DNA of 64,000 bases from Pseudomonas sp. NFACC02 (GTDB lineage: Bacteria; Pseudomonadota; Gammaproteobacteria; Pseudomonadales; Pseudomonadaceae), in the NCBI RefSeq assembly GCF_900110765.1, contig NZ_FOEO01000005.1:1-64000 (forward strand), in the 5' to 3' direction. Position 1 is the first letter of the stretch. The number at the start of each line of letters is the position of its first letter. Shown here one piece after another: positions 54,527 through 63,875 of this stretch. The notes beneath the pieces were generated by a model. It was not told where the DNA came from. It saw only the letters and a list, made by a program, of their open reading frames with translations, and ran no database searches. Made by a program: the position numbers and the translations under genes.

Positions 54527-57028
54527 CCGGACGGCAGCGTCTGGCAAGCGCGCTACGACGACAAGGGCAACCTCATCGCCGAAACCGACGCCCTTGGCCA
54601 CAAGACCGAATACCTCAACAGCGACGACGGCCTGCCGCACACCATCATCGACGCGACGCACAAGTCGAAGTATCTGTGGTGGAATGGCCTCGCGCAGGTC
54701 GAGCGCTTTCAGGACTGCTCAGGCAAAAGCACCTTCTACACCTACGACGACCGCGCCCACTTGGTCGCCGTCACCGATGCGCTGAATCAAACGACCCGGC
54801 TCGAACGCAAACCCGACGGCGAAGTGCTGCGCATCGATCACCCGGACGGTACCGCCGAGTCCTTTACCTACAACGCCCTCGGCCAGGTGCTGACGCACAC
54901 CGACGGCAAAGGCCAAACCACGCGTCTGCTGCGTACCGCGCGCGGATTACCGAGCAGTCGTCAGGACGCCAAGGGCCAACGCATTCGCTACGAGTACGAC
55001 AAAGCCATTCGCCTGACGGCCCTGGTCAATGAAAACAATGCCGCCTATCAATTTGCTTACGACGCCTCCGATCGCCTGATCGAAGAAAAACGCATCGACA
55101 ACCTGACACGCCGTTTCAGTTACAACCTTGGCGGGCATCTGACGCGTGTCGATGAAATTGGCTACGGCGATCGGGCGGAACGACCACGGCGCAGTACCGA
55201 ATTTGAACGTGACTCGATTGGCCGGCTACTGGCGAAGCTCAACCAGGATGCACGTCAGGATTACACCTACGACGAAGTGGATCGCCTGCTGTCTATCGCG
55301 CGTTTGCCTACATCGATTGGTAAAAAACTCGGTGTTAGCGAAGAGACCCTCACGTTCGAATACGACCTCTTGGGCCGGCTGATCAAAGAGACCACACCCC
55401 AAGGCGCGCTGGACTACGAATACGATCCACTGAGTAACCTGACCACGCTGACCTTGCCGACAGGCCAGCACCTCAATCACCTGTACTACGGCAGCGGGCA
55501 CCTGCACCAACTGAACCTCGACGGCCTGCTCATCAGCGACATGGAACGCGATGATCTGCACCGCGAGGTTCTTCGCACCCAAGGCAAACTCACCAGTTGC
55601 TTCGGCTACGACGCCATGGGCCGTAAAAGCTGGCAGTTCGCGTCCAAAATGCCGGCTGAAAAGCTTTCGCAGATCCTCAACCCTGGCGACAACAGCCTGT
55701 TGGTCGAACACGCGCAAAACCCGATCCATCGGCGTTATGAATACGATCCAGCCGGCGAGCTGATCCGCACCCTCGACAAACTCCGAGGTGAGATCAAATA
55801 CGAATACGAAGCCAACGGCCAGTTGCACAGCCGCGACACTGGGCGCTTGGTGGATAGCGAAGAGTTCCGCTACGACGCTGCCGCGAACCGTTTGAACTTC
55901 AATACCAGCCAGTTCGACCAGGTCAAAGACAACCGCATCAAGCGCTGGCGCGATCAGGAATATGCCTACGACGCGTGGGGCAATTTGATTGAAAAGCGGG
56001 TAGGGCTGAACAAGCTGCAGACGTTCGCCTATGACTGTGGAAACCGTTTGGTCCGGGCTGAAACCCTCGTCAATGGCAGACTAGAGACTGTCGGCACCTA
56101 TCGCTACGACAGCCTTGGACGGCGCATCGGCAAGACGTCCGAAATCAACGACCAGACCGAACACAAGCATTTCCTCTGGCAAGGCCTGCGCATGCTGCGC
56201 GAAGAAACGCCTTGGCAGAGCAGCCTTTATGTCTACGAGCCCGGCAGCTATGCGCCCCTGGCCCGAGTCGATCAGCAGGAAGGCGAAGAGGAGAAAAAGC
56301 TCTACTACTTCCACACCGACCAGATCGGCACGGCGCTGGAAATGACGGACGTTGATGGCAGCATTGTCTGGCAGGCGACATACAAGGCGTGGGGCGAGGT
56401 TGAGGCGTTCGCCGTCAACGAGGTCGAGCAGAATCTACGGTTTCAGGGGCAGTATTTCGACGACGAGACAGGGCTGCACTACAACACGTTTCGGTATTAC
56501 GATCCGCAGGTAGGGCGGTTTATTACGCAGGATCCGATTGGGCTTGGCGGTGGGGTTAACCTGTATGGGTATGCCTCCAATCCTGTTGATTGGATTGATC
56601 CGCTCGGATTAAGCTGTGAAAGCCTAAAGGGAAGTTATACTGAAACCGAAAAGGCTTCACTTCCAAGTTGGGTGGCAGAGTCATTTACTAACGGTAAATA
56701 TAAAACAGTCATAACTACAAAAGATATTTACGCATATCGAGTGTTTGGGGGTAATGCCAAGCCAGGCGGTGCTTTTGTATCTACCTCTCCAGCATCTAGT
56801 CGTATACAGGCGAAATTAGATGCAGCCCTTTTGCCTGAGTGGAAAAACACAAGGCAATTTGAAGCTAAAATACTTATACCAAAGGGAACTACGCTAAATA
56901 TTGGATCGGTAGCCCCGCAGATTACCAAGTCCGGAACGATATTCGAGGGTGGTGCAGATCAGATCCTCATGCCGCAAAATTGGCCTGAAAGCTGGATTGT
57001 TGGTGTCAGGAATATAGGTTCTATATAA
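54527..57028 (+). pseudogene. Orphan Rhs C-terminal fragment with ART-like toxin tip
   Basis: The frame is open from just after a TAA at 54524 to 57028 (833 codons) but has no plausible start; it is the C-terminal part of an Rhs protein. YD-repeats run from WQARYDDKGNLI onward, ending with the conserved RYYDPQVGRFITQDPIGL and SNPVDWIDPLGL boundary near 56610. The tip (about 140 residues) contains YAYRVFGGNAKPGGAFVSTS, AALLPEWKNTRQFEAKI and GTIFEGGADQILMP, which recalls ADP-ribosyltransferase-fold/TreTu toxins; this assignment is tentative. Such orphans can be expressed only if recombination attaches them to a front half, or from internal TTG/GTG codons. An immunity candidate follows after ten bases. 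Confidence 0.75.
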
Positions 57029-57038
57029 AGAGGTTGTG

Positions 57039-57308
57039 ATGGATAAAAATGAACTGTTGTGTTTGCTGAAGGACGTGCTCGCGGGTTTGAGACTCGTAGA
57101 GATCGAGCGCGCTGAAAACGTTTTGCATTCAATTATAAATAATTACGAGTTAGTAATATGCAAGTTGGTGAGTGATGATTTAACTGAAAACCTAATAAAA
57201 AATTCACCACGTGAGTATCTGGAGATTTATAGTGATTATGAGAATCCGCTGCTTCAAAAAATGGACCATGCACAAAAGGAATTAAACATGTTTATTGTCG
57301 CTAATCCC
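57039..57308 (+). CDS. Candidate immunity protein for the ART-like Rhs tip
   Basis: 90 residues from ATG 57039 behind AAAGAGG. It is small, acidic and helical (MDKNELLCLLKDVLAGLRLV, then RAENVLHSIINNYELVICKL), with no known domain recognised. Position ten bases after the toxin tip and AT-rich composition are the evidence for an immunity role. The stop lies just before the next Rhs copy begins at 57330. Confidence 0.6.
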
Positions 57309-57329
57309 TGAATTTTAAAGATTGTCACC

Positions 57330-59588
57330 CAGGTCGATCGCTTTCAGAACTGCTCAGGCAAAAGCACCTCCTAAACGTAGGACGACCGCGCTCACCTGAT
57401 CGCGGTCACCGATGCCCTCAACCAGACCACCAAACTTGAGCGCAAACCCGACGGCGAAATACTTCGCATCGATCACCCTGACGGCACTGCCGAGTCCTTT
57501 ACCTACAACGCCCTCGGCCAGGTGCTGACGCACACCGATGGCAAAGGTCAGACCACGCGTCTGCTGCGTACCGCGCGCGGATTACCGAGCAGTCGCCAGG
57601 ACGCCAAGGGCCAACGGATTCGTTACGAGTATGACAAGGCCATTCGCCTGACGGCCCTGGTCAATGAAAACAATGCCGCCTACCAGTTTGCTTACGACGC
57701 CTCCGATCGCCTGATCGAAGAAAAACGCATCGACAACCTGACACGCCGTTTCAGCTACAACCTCGGCGGGCATCTGACGCGCGTCGATGAAATAGGCTAC
57801 GGCGAGCGTGCCGAACGACCACAGCGCAGCACCGAATTTCAACGCGATTCGATAGGACGTCTGCTCGCCAAACTCAATCAGGATGCACGGCAGGATTACA
57901 CCTACGACGAAGGTGATCGCCTGCTGTCCATCGCGCGTTTGCCTACAGCGATGGGTAAAAAACTCGGCATCGGCGAAGAAACGCTCACGTTCGAGTACGA
58001 CCTGCTGGGCCGCCTGATCAGAGAAACCACACCCCAAGGCGCGCTGGACTACGAATACGATCCACTGAGTAACCTGACCACGCTGACCTTGCCGACAGGC
58101 CAACACCTCAATCACCTGTACTACGGCAGCGGTCACCTGCACCAACTGAACCTCGGCGGCCTGCTCATCAGCGACATGGAACGCGACGACCTGCACCGCG
58201 AGGTTCTTCGCACCCAAGGCAAACTCACCAGTTGCTTCGGCTACGACGCCATGGGCCGTAAAAGCTGGCAGTTCGCGTCCAAAATGCCGGCTGAAAAGCT
58301 TTCGCAGATCCTCAACCCCGGCGACAACAGCCTGTTGGTCGAACACGCCCAAAACCCGATCAACCGCCGCTACGAATACGATCCAGCCGGCGAGCTGATC
58401 CGCACCCTCGACAAACTGCGCGGCGAGATCAAGTACGAATACGAAGCCAACGGCCAGTTGCACAGCCGCGACACCGGGCGCTTGGTGGATAGCGAAGAGT
58501 TCCGCTACGACGCTGCCGCGAACCGGCTTAACTTCAACACCAGCCAGTTCGACCAAATCAAAGACAACCGCATCAAACGCTGGCGCGATCAGGAATATGC
58601 CTACGACGCGTGGGGCAATTTGATTGAAAAGCGGGTAGGGCTGAACAAGCTGCAGACCTTCAGCTACGACTGCGAAAATCGGTTAGTCAAAGCTGAAACG
58701 TTGGTTAATGGCAAGCTGCAGAGCGTCGGCACCTACCGCTACGACAGCCTTGGCCGACGCATTGGCAAGACGTCCGAAATCAACGGCCAGACCGAACGCA
58801 AGCATTTCGTCTGGCAAGGTCTGCGAATGCTGCGCGAAGAAACGCCGTGGCAGAGTAGCCTGTATGTCTACGACCCTGGCCAGCTACGCGCCGCTGGCGA
58901 GAGTCGATCAGCAAGAGGGTGAGGCCGAGCAGAAGCTCTACTACTTCCATACCGACCAGATCGGCACGCCGCTGGAGATGACGGACATTGATGGCCGCAT
59001 TGTCTGGCAGGCGACGTATAAGGTGTGGGGCGAGGTTGAAGCGTTCGCCGTCAATGAAGTCGAGCAGAATCTGCGGTTTCAGGGTCAGTATTTTGATGAC
59101 GAGACGGGGCTGCACTACAACACGTTTCGGTACTACGATCCGCAGGTGGGACGGTTTATTAACCCAGGATCCGATTGGGTTGTTCGGTGGGTTTAATCTT
59201 TACCAATATGTGGTGAACTCAGTTAGCTGGGTTGATCCCTGGGGGCTTTCTGAGCTACTTGGGCTTGTGGCTGAAGCCCATGGGCTTCTGGATCCTACCG
59301 ATCAGAAATTTAAAACTACGGCTTTGGGACTGAAGAAGGATGGTCAGCTTTTCATTGCCTCGAGCGATAAAACGGTACCTAAAAATTCAAAGGGAATGGG
59401 CTCAGGCGAAAGGTATATCCGTCGTGAATGGCAAGGGCCATGCAGAGGAAACCATCATCAACGCTGGTAAGGGAGCGTCGAACATCGACGCTTCCAGACG
59501 CGTGTACCTAGACAGCGAGCATCTGGTGAAAGAACACAATATTAAAACTGATACTCACACAACCGGTAAAAAAGCCGGAAAAGAATAG
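57330..59588 (+). pseudogene. Second Rhs C-terminal fragment, frameshifted, with a deaminase-type tip
   Basis: This is a direct repeat of 54695-56540. TAA (57372) and TAG (57378) break the frame where copy 1 reads TTCTACACCTAC. A one-base insertion near 58877-58882 and another near 59159-59164 shift the frame before the boundary VSWVDPWGL, and a fourth lesion near 59383-59392 splits the tip. Rejoined, the tip reads …GQLFIASSDKTVPK – QREWAQAKGISVVNGKGHAE, then ETIINAG and ASRRVYLDSEHL. HAE plus a CxxC is the zinc site of nucleic-acid deaminase toxins; here CxxC is YxxS, so the enzyme would be dead even without frameshifts. Confidence 0.82.
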
Positions 59589-59598
59589 GAGGTACCAC

Positions 59599-60135
59599 GT
59601 GCAATGGGGTTTGATATTTGGAAACAATGAAGTGATGATTCCCTTTAGAAAGTTATCGAGAACGCAGAGGTCGAAGTTAATTGCCGCCTATCTATATCGG
59701 CAAATCCGGCTGATGCGTGCATTTGACGACTACTATAGAGAGGATCTAACCGCGCTTTTTTTTCGGGGTCTAGAGTCTGCTATTAATTACGGTTTAGATA
59801 ATTTGAAAGAGGCTGTTGATGAAGTAGAAGCTAATGTGCCAGATACTGAAGAATTCTCTGCGCAGGAAGGTACATATGCGCAGAACTTGATGATAGCATT
59901 AATGTATTTGCTTTTATATGTTCAGGCAGGAAATGAGGAGGATCTCATAAGGTGTGTAGACTCAGCACTAAATAACATTGATCTTATCAATTATGAAATG
60001 GATGAAAATTATGCGGAGAATGGGGGTGTCGTTCGTGAAATAATGGCAGTCCAAAAGTTGTTGAGCTCAATGGCAGAGCTAGATAAGGTCGATACTTTAG
60101 ACGGTCTTTTTGATCTTGCAGTTGATTTGGTTTAG
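59599..60135 (+). CDS. DUF416-like immunity protein
   Basis: 178 residues from GTG 59599; AGGAGG precedes it with six-base spacing. The helical protein has RTQRSKLIAAYLYRQIRLMR, FRGLESAINYGLDNLKEAVD and VPDTEEFSAQEGTYAQNLMI, matching by eye the IPDTEDF-type pattern of DUF416 proteins, some of which neighbour toxins. It lies ten bases after the broken deaminase tip and is intact, so immunity has outlived the toxin. Confidence 0.62.
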   Translation: MQWGLIFGNNEVMIPFRKLSRTQRSKLIAAYLYRQIRLMRAFDDYYREDLTALFFRGLESAINYGLDNLKEAVDEVEANVPDTEEFSAQEGTYAQNLMIALMYLLLYVQAGNEEDLIRCVDSALNNIDLINYEMDENYAENGGVVREIMAVQKLLSSMAELDKVDTLDGLFDLAVDLV

Positions 60136-60209
60136 TTTTTGGCTTTGCAGTGAGGAAATCAAAATTTATCGCTTATTATTATGTTAATGGTTAATCGAGT
60201 GCTGGGAAT

Positions 60210-60542
60210 CGAGTGCGGTGACCCGCACCGAGAGGTTTTTCACACCCAAGGCAAACCCACCAGTTGCTTCAACTATGACGCGATGGGTCGCAAAAGTTGG
60301 CAGTTCGCATCGACGATGCCAGCTGAAAAGCTTTTGCATATTCTTAACCTCGATATTACGTTTGTTAATGTGACTGATCGGCATGGTAACCCAGTACCTG
60401 GCGGGCCGCACGATGGTAGTAGTGCTGGTAGAGATTTCATAATAAATTAATAAAAGATTTGGCCAGGACTACAACTAAATCAGGTGCGTTAAGGGTGATA
60501 GATGCCCACCACCTTGCGCACATAAAAATTAGGAGTTTCTAG
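60210..60542 (+). pseudogene. Third Rhs fragment and a decayed toxin tail
   Basis: Bases 60216-60352 repeat the copy-1 segment around 55553-55685 (HREVFHTQGKPTSCFNYDAM, GRKSWQFASTMPAEKL). The frame then changes to unrelated sequence ending DFIIN. In another phase, KDLARTTTKSGALRVIDAHH then LAHIKIRSF runs to a TAG directly touching the next ATG; it is probably the last residues of a lost toxin. Confidence 0.6.
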
Positions 60543-60953
60543 ATGGATCCTTATGATATTGAACGGTATGAAAAAGTCCATATTTGGGTTGGCACGAATT
60601 TTGACTCCGAAGCTGACTACAGCAAGTATTTTGAATTAGATCATTCAGCTGAGCTGGATGAACCTGCTTACCAAGTGTGCGGGTTTTGCAAGGATTTGGG
60701 AATACGATGGTATGATGAGGACTTTATTGGGATTATACCGAGGTCTGCTAAGGAGGTCGAATTAGACGAAATTTTATATGAGTCAGCGATAGACCCGAGT
60801 GAGCTAAAAAGCGTCAAGGCTGAATGTGAAAAGTTAGGAATTAAGCGCGCGAATGCAATATTTTGGTATTCAGATGGCGGTATTTCGATTCCTCACCCAT
60901 ATAAAGCTACTTGCAATGGGCTAATATATATAGGGCTTTTTCAAGGGAATTAA
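60543..60953 (+). CDS. Imm22-family immunity protein
   Basis: 136 residues. The Imm22 (DUF4284) pattern is clear: EKVHIWVGTNFDSEADYSKY, FELD, then YQVCGFCKDLGIRWYDEDFI and a C-terminal RANAIFWYSDGG. AGGAG lies before ATG 60543. Its toxin is reduced to the short tail just upstream, so it is an orphan immunity gene. Confidence 0.78.
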   Translation: MDPYDIERYEKVHIWVGTNFDSEADYSKYFELDHSAELDEPAYQVCGFCKDLGIRWYDEDFIGIIPRSAKEVELDEILYESAIDPSELKSVKAECEKLGIKRANAIFWYSDGGISIPHPYKATCNGLIYIGLFQGN

Positions 60954-60954
60954 T

Positions 60955-61361
60955 TTTAGCTGTCTGCTCGACCAATTCGGCCCAATCTGTGGCGCTGACG
61001 CCAAAGCGCAGAGGCAAAGTTTAGCCCCCAGTCCTAAAGGAGGAGGCCAGTACGATGCGCATCATATCGTAATGTCCGACTCCAAAGATGTAAAAATGGC
61101 TGGGTTACGCGAGAAGATGAAAGCCTTGGATGTCGATATAAACGGCAAACGAAATGGTATATGGCTCCCTAATGCTGAATCCGCACGTGTGCCTCGGACA
61201 TCCGCAACTCCTCATCAGGTGCGGGAATTCATAGCAATGCGTACAAACAGCACGTGTTCGATAAGCTAAGTTCGTAAGAGACAAAAGAAGATTTCTTAAG
61301 TGCATTGAGCGATCTCAAGAAATCGCTAAATGTAGGCACACTTTTTAAAACAGCAAGGTGA
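60955..61361 (+). pseudogene. AHH-type nuclease toxin remnant
   Basis: An open frame (LLDQFGPICGADAKAQRQSL…) leads to GGQYDAHHIVMSDSKDVKMA, then LDVDINGKRNGIWLPN and TSATPHQ, the AHH family of HNH/EndoVII-fold nucleases. It has no start codon or front half. A frameshift near 61195-61225 ends the frame, but the rest (NSHSNAYKQHVFDKLS, then TKEDFLSALSDLKKSLNVGT) is readable in another phase, with one in-frame stop, up to TGA at 61359-61361. The tip is therefore detached and broken. Confidence 0.72.
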
Positions 61362-61365
61362 CTGC

Positions 61366-61956
61366 GTGAATTATAAAAATCTAGAGGGGTTTAAAGACGA
61401 AGCCCTTGCCGAGATGGATGAATTGTCGTTTGACGACTGGTCTGCGCCGCAGGCAGCGGAAATATTATGGTCGAAGGGGCCGAGTTACTCACTTGTCCCG
61501 TTCGAACTTCAAATGTCAGACGTGTCTCCCGCTGGGGTCGGACTAAAAGAGCCAAATGATAAAAAGAACGCGCAAAAAATCTATCGCTGCGAAGGAAATG
61601 TGATGAGAATTGATTATTTCAACGCTCGCGGTGTGCATCATGAAACTGAGAAATATCTTTATCGTGGGGCGCGCGCGATCTCGCTAAAAATAAACAATCA
61701 CGGAGAGAAAATCTGGCTAAGGATGTCAGAGTTGGAAAACGGAAAGGTAAGCATGGCAGGACGAATTGATTTCGATTCGGAATTCTGGATGTATCACTAC
61801 AAGTGGGATGGAGATGTTATTTCAGAGATTGTAAGCTTCTGTTCTGATAGTGTGCCAGGAATTGTGATATATCCAGAGTATAATGAGAAGAGGCAATTAG
61901 TTAGCTTGTACTTCTACAAAGCTGACACACGTGTGAATGTTTTTGAAGCCTCATAA
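61366..61956 (+). CDS. Candidate immunity protein for the AHH nuclease
   Basis: 196 residues from GTG 61366 behind AAGGTGA, four bases after the AHH remnant stop. The first part resembles an alpha-helical start (LEGFKDEALAEMDELSFDDW), the rest is beta-rich (MRIDYFNARGVHHETEKYLY; FWMYHYKWDGDVISEIVSFC). I do not recognise the family. Position and AT-rich composition suggest an immunity role. Confidence 0.6.
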   Translation: MNYKNLEGFKDEALAEMDELSFDDWSAPQAAEILWSKGPSYSLVPFELQMSDVSPAGVGLKEPNDKKNAQKIYRCEGNVMRIDYFNARGVHHETEKYLYRGARAISLKINNHGEKIWLRMSELENGKVSMAGRIDFDSEFWMYHYKWDGDVISEIVSFCSDSVPGIVIYPEYNEKRQLVSLYFYKADTRVNVFEAS

Positions 61957-62023
61957 AATCTCAGTCGCAGTGGGCAGCGAAGGCCTGTTTCTCACGAGCT
62001 AAGTTAAACATCGGAGAATGTTG

Positions 62024-62485
62024 ATGAAGAAGTTAAATATTTATGGTTGAGGCTCGAGAAAAAAGACGCCTTTGTGCAAAATTGAAGTTGGGGATATATT
62101 TTGCTTTTCAGTTGAAACGGGGTATCGTTTTGGCCGGATCATGACTCGTAACAACTTGGAACATGTGACAGAGATTTTTGACATGATTTGCGAAAGCCCA
62201 AATCTAGCGCATTTAAAATTTAAACGCAAAGGTCGACCAGTTATTCTCGATTCTTATGGTTTGTTTGATCGGAAAATTGAAGGAGACTGGAGGATAGTCG
62301 CGCATCAGGAGGGGTATAATCCACCGGTTAATGAATCTATATATTTCACGTTGGGTATAGGTGGTTCATGTAAAAGGGTTGATATATTTGATAACGAGGA
62401 GGCTATTTCTGAGTCCGAGGCTAAAAAGCTCCCTGATTATTCTCCTTTTGGTGAACAAGATGTAATTGGAGAGCTAGGGTTGTAG
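62024..62485 (+). pseudogene. Imm26-family immunity gene with an in-frame stop at codon 9
   Basis: A proper ribosome site (CGGAGAATG) precedes ATG 62024, which reads MKKLNIYG and then TGA at 62048. The same frame goes on without another stop to 62485: GSRKKTPLCKIEVGDIFCFS, VETGYRFGRIMTRNNLEHVT, IVAHQEGYNPP and SFGEQD-like end, an Imm26 domain. TGA probably replaced TGG. The only later start is TTG 62072, without a ribosome site. It is probably inactive or poorly expressed. No toxin is adjacent. Confidence 0.7.
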
Positions 62486-62599
62486 TATGTTTCCGGTATT
62501 TATCGCGAGCGCAGATTTGTTTCAGAAATTCTACTTCTGACTATCTAAGCCAGATTTAAAGAAGCCATAGCCTGCACGAGGAGTTAGCTCTTTCATCAT

Positions 62600-62850
62600 A
62601 GAGAGTGCGAGCGCGATGAGCTTCTCGGCGAGGTCTATTGCCCCGTGGGGTAAATTGACCAATTGCTTCGGCTACGACACCATGGGCCGCAAAAGCTGGC
62701 AGTTCGCATCGACACTGCCGGCTGACAAGCTCTCGCAGATCCTCACCGGCGACAACAGCCTGTTAGTCGAGCACGGCCGAAACCCGATCCATCGGCGCTA
62801 CGAATACGATCCAGCGAGCTGATCCGCACCATCGACAATGAAACCGCCTT
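62600..62850 (+). pseudogene. Fourth Rhs fragment
   Basis: GAGCGCGATGAG… aligns with copy 1 from about 55545. A one-base insertion near 62640 and a four-base loss at 62812-62817 (GATCCAGCGAGCTG versus GATCCAGCCGGCGAGCTG) break it. The readable part is CFGYDTMGRKSWQFASTLPA and HRRYEYDPAS. It marks the right edge of the Rhs array. The flanks (62486-62600 and 62851-62964) show nothing else. Confidence 0.7.
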
Positions 62851-62964
62851 GTCAGAATCCGGATCTGGGCGAAAGCAACAATCCCATACCTTCGTTTCGA
62901 TGGTGGTCAATACGGTCATGTTTGTGGAGGTTTTCGGCAGGGTGAGAGCGGCACTTTGGCGCCA

Positions 62965-63234
62965 TCACCCATGATCCCTAAGCCTGAGCGCCGTAATCGA
63001 AGAAATATCGCGCTTCTTCCCAAACTCGCCACGAATGCGCGCGATCTCTTCACGCAGCTTCTCCCTTACGAGCATCTGGTCTTGCTCTGACAAGGATTCG
63101 TACCAGCGTCGCTGGGCCGATCGGGTCGATGCGTCGTGCCCACGCTCGGGAAGCGTGGACAGTATTGATCGAACAAAATCAGAGGCGGGATCGGTTCCGT
63201 CCTCGGCGCGGTTATCCTGTGCGGCCGGGTCCAT
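62965..63234 (-). CDS. Small hypothetical protein, charged and helical
   Basis: 89 residues; TTAGGAGCAACTCG gives AGGAG at good spacing before the ATG. Sequence MDPAAQDNRAEDGTDPASDF, then RRWYESLSEQDQMLVREKLR and EEIARIRGEFGKKRDISS: acidic start, amphipathic helical middle. No domain recognised. It has GC-rich core-type codon use, unlike the island to its left. Confidence 0.6.
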   Translation of the reverse strand: MDPAAQDNRAEDGTDPASDFVRSILSTLPERGHDASTRSAQRRWYESLSEQDQMLVREKLREEIARIRGEFGKKRDISSITALRLRDHG

Positions 63235-63364
63235 CGAGTTGCTCCTAATGACCGTCGAGCGACGGGAAGGTGAATCACAGTCATCAAAAATGGACGGCTA
63301 TCATCTTGCCTTGTGGTCATTAAAACAATACGGATGCCAGGAAAAATTACCGGTCAGCAATGCT

Positions 63365-63628
63365 TCAATGCACCGCCCAGGAGCGTGGGGCGGGTGTGTG
63401 GGCAAATTTCGAGATGCCTTTGACCCAGAAACGCCGGTATGAGGTTTCGCTCGGTGGCGGCAGCGGCTGGCTGGACCACTGGTGTTGGCGCTTGGACTCT
63501 TCGCGCCAGGCTTTCCACTCCATCGCTTCCGCGGTGTCTTTCGCCGCGCGTTCGTCATCGAACCAGCCAATCACAGAAACTTCACCGTGATCGCGGCCAT
63601 GTTCTACCAGCAAAAAAATGTCGTGCAT
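63365..63628 (-). CDS. Small conserved-looking hypothetical protein
   Basis: 87 residues; AAAGG lies about 8 bases before the ATG. MHDIFLLVEHGRDHGEVSVI, GWFDDERAAKDTAEAMEWKA and a tryptophan-rich end (YRRFWVKGISKF) look like a folded small cytosolic protein. No family is recognised. The 248 bases between it and the next stop (63629-63875) hold nothing I can support. Confidence 0.55.
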   Translation of the reverse strand: MHDIFLLVEHGRDHGEVSVIGWFDDERAAKDTAEAMEWKAWREESKRQHQWSSQPLPPPSETSYRRFWVKGISKFAHTPAPRSWAVH

Positions 63629-63875
63629 GCCTGTGCCTTTCAGTCATCAAGTCCGGCCCACTTTCGGGCTCTACTGATGGCTTATCGACACCGAACGCGG
63701 AATGTTTAGTGTTTGCCACCGTGCCACTGACCGGCGGTGCCGCGCGCCAGAGCGGTCTACGAGGAATGGGGTTGTTATTGCGCGTCAATGCCGGCTTCTC
63801 TGACGATTGGTTTTTGATAGTCAATCAAGCGAATTTATTAATGTGAATGCTCATCCACCGCTCTAAGGCGATTGT

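Noticed and set aside
57582..58556. 324-codon minus-strand frame within the second Rhs copy
   Set aside because: Shadow of the YD-repeat coding strand, mirrored in the first copy.
54527..59588. CRISPR or tandem-repeat array
   Set aside because: The repeats are long coding duplications of Rhs, not short spaced repeats.
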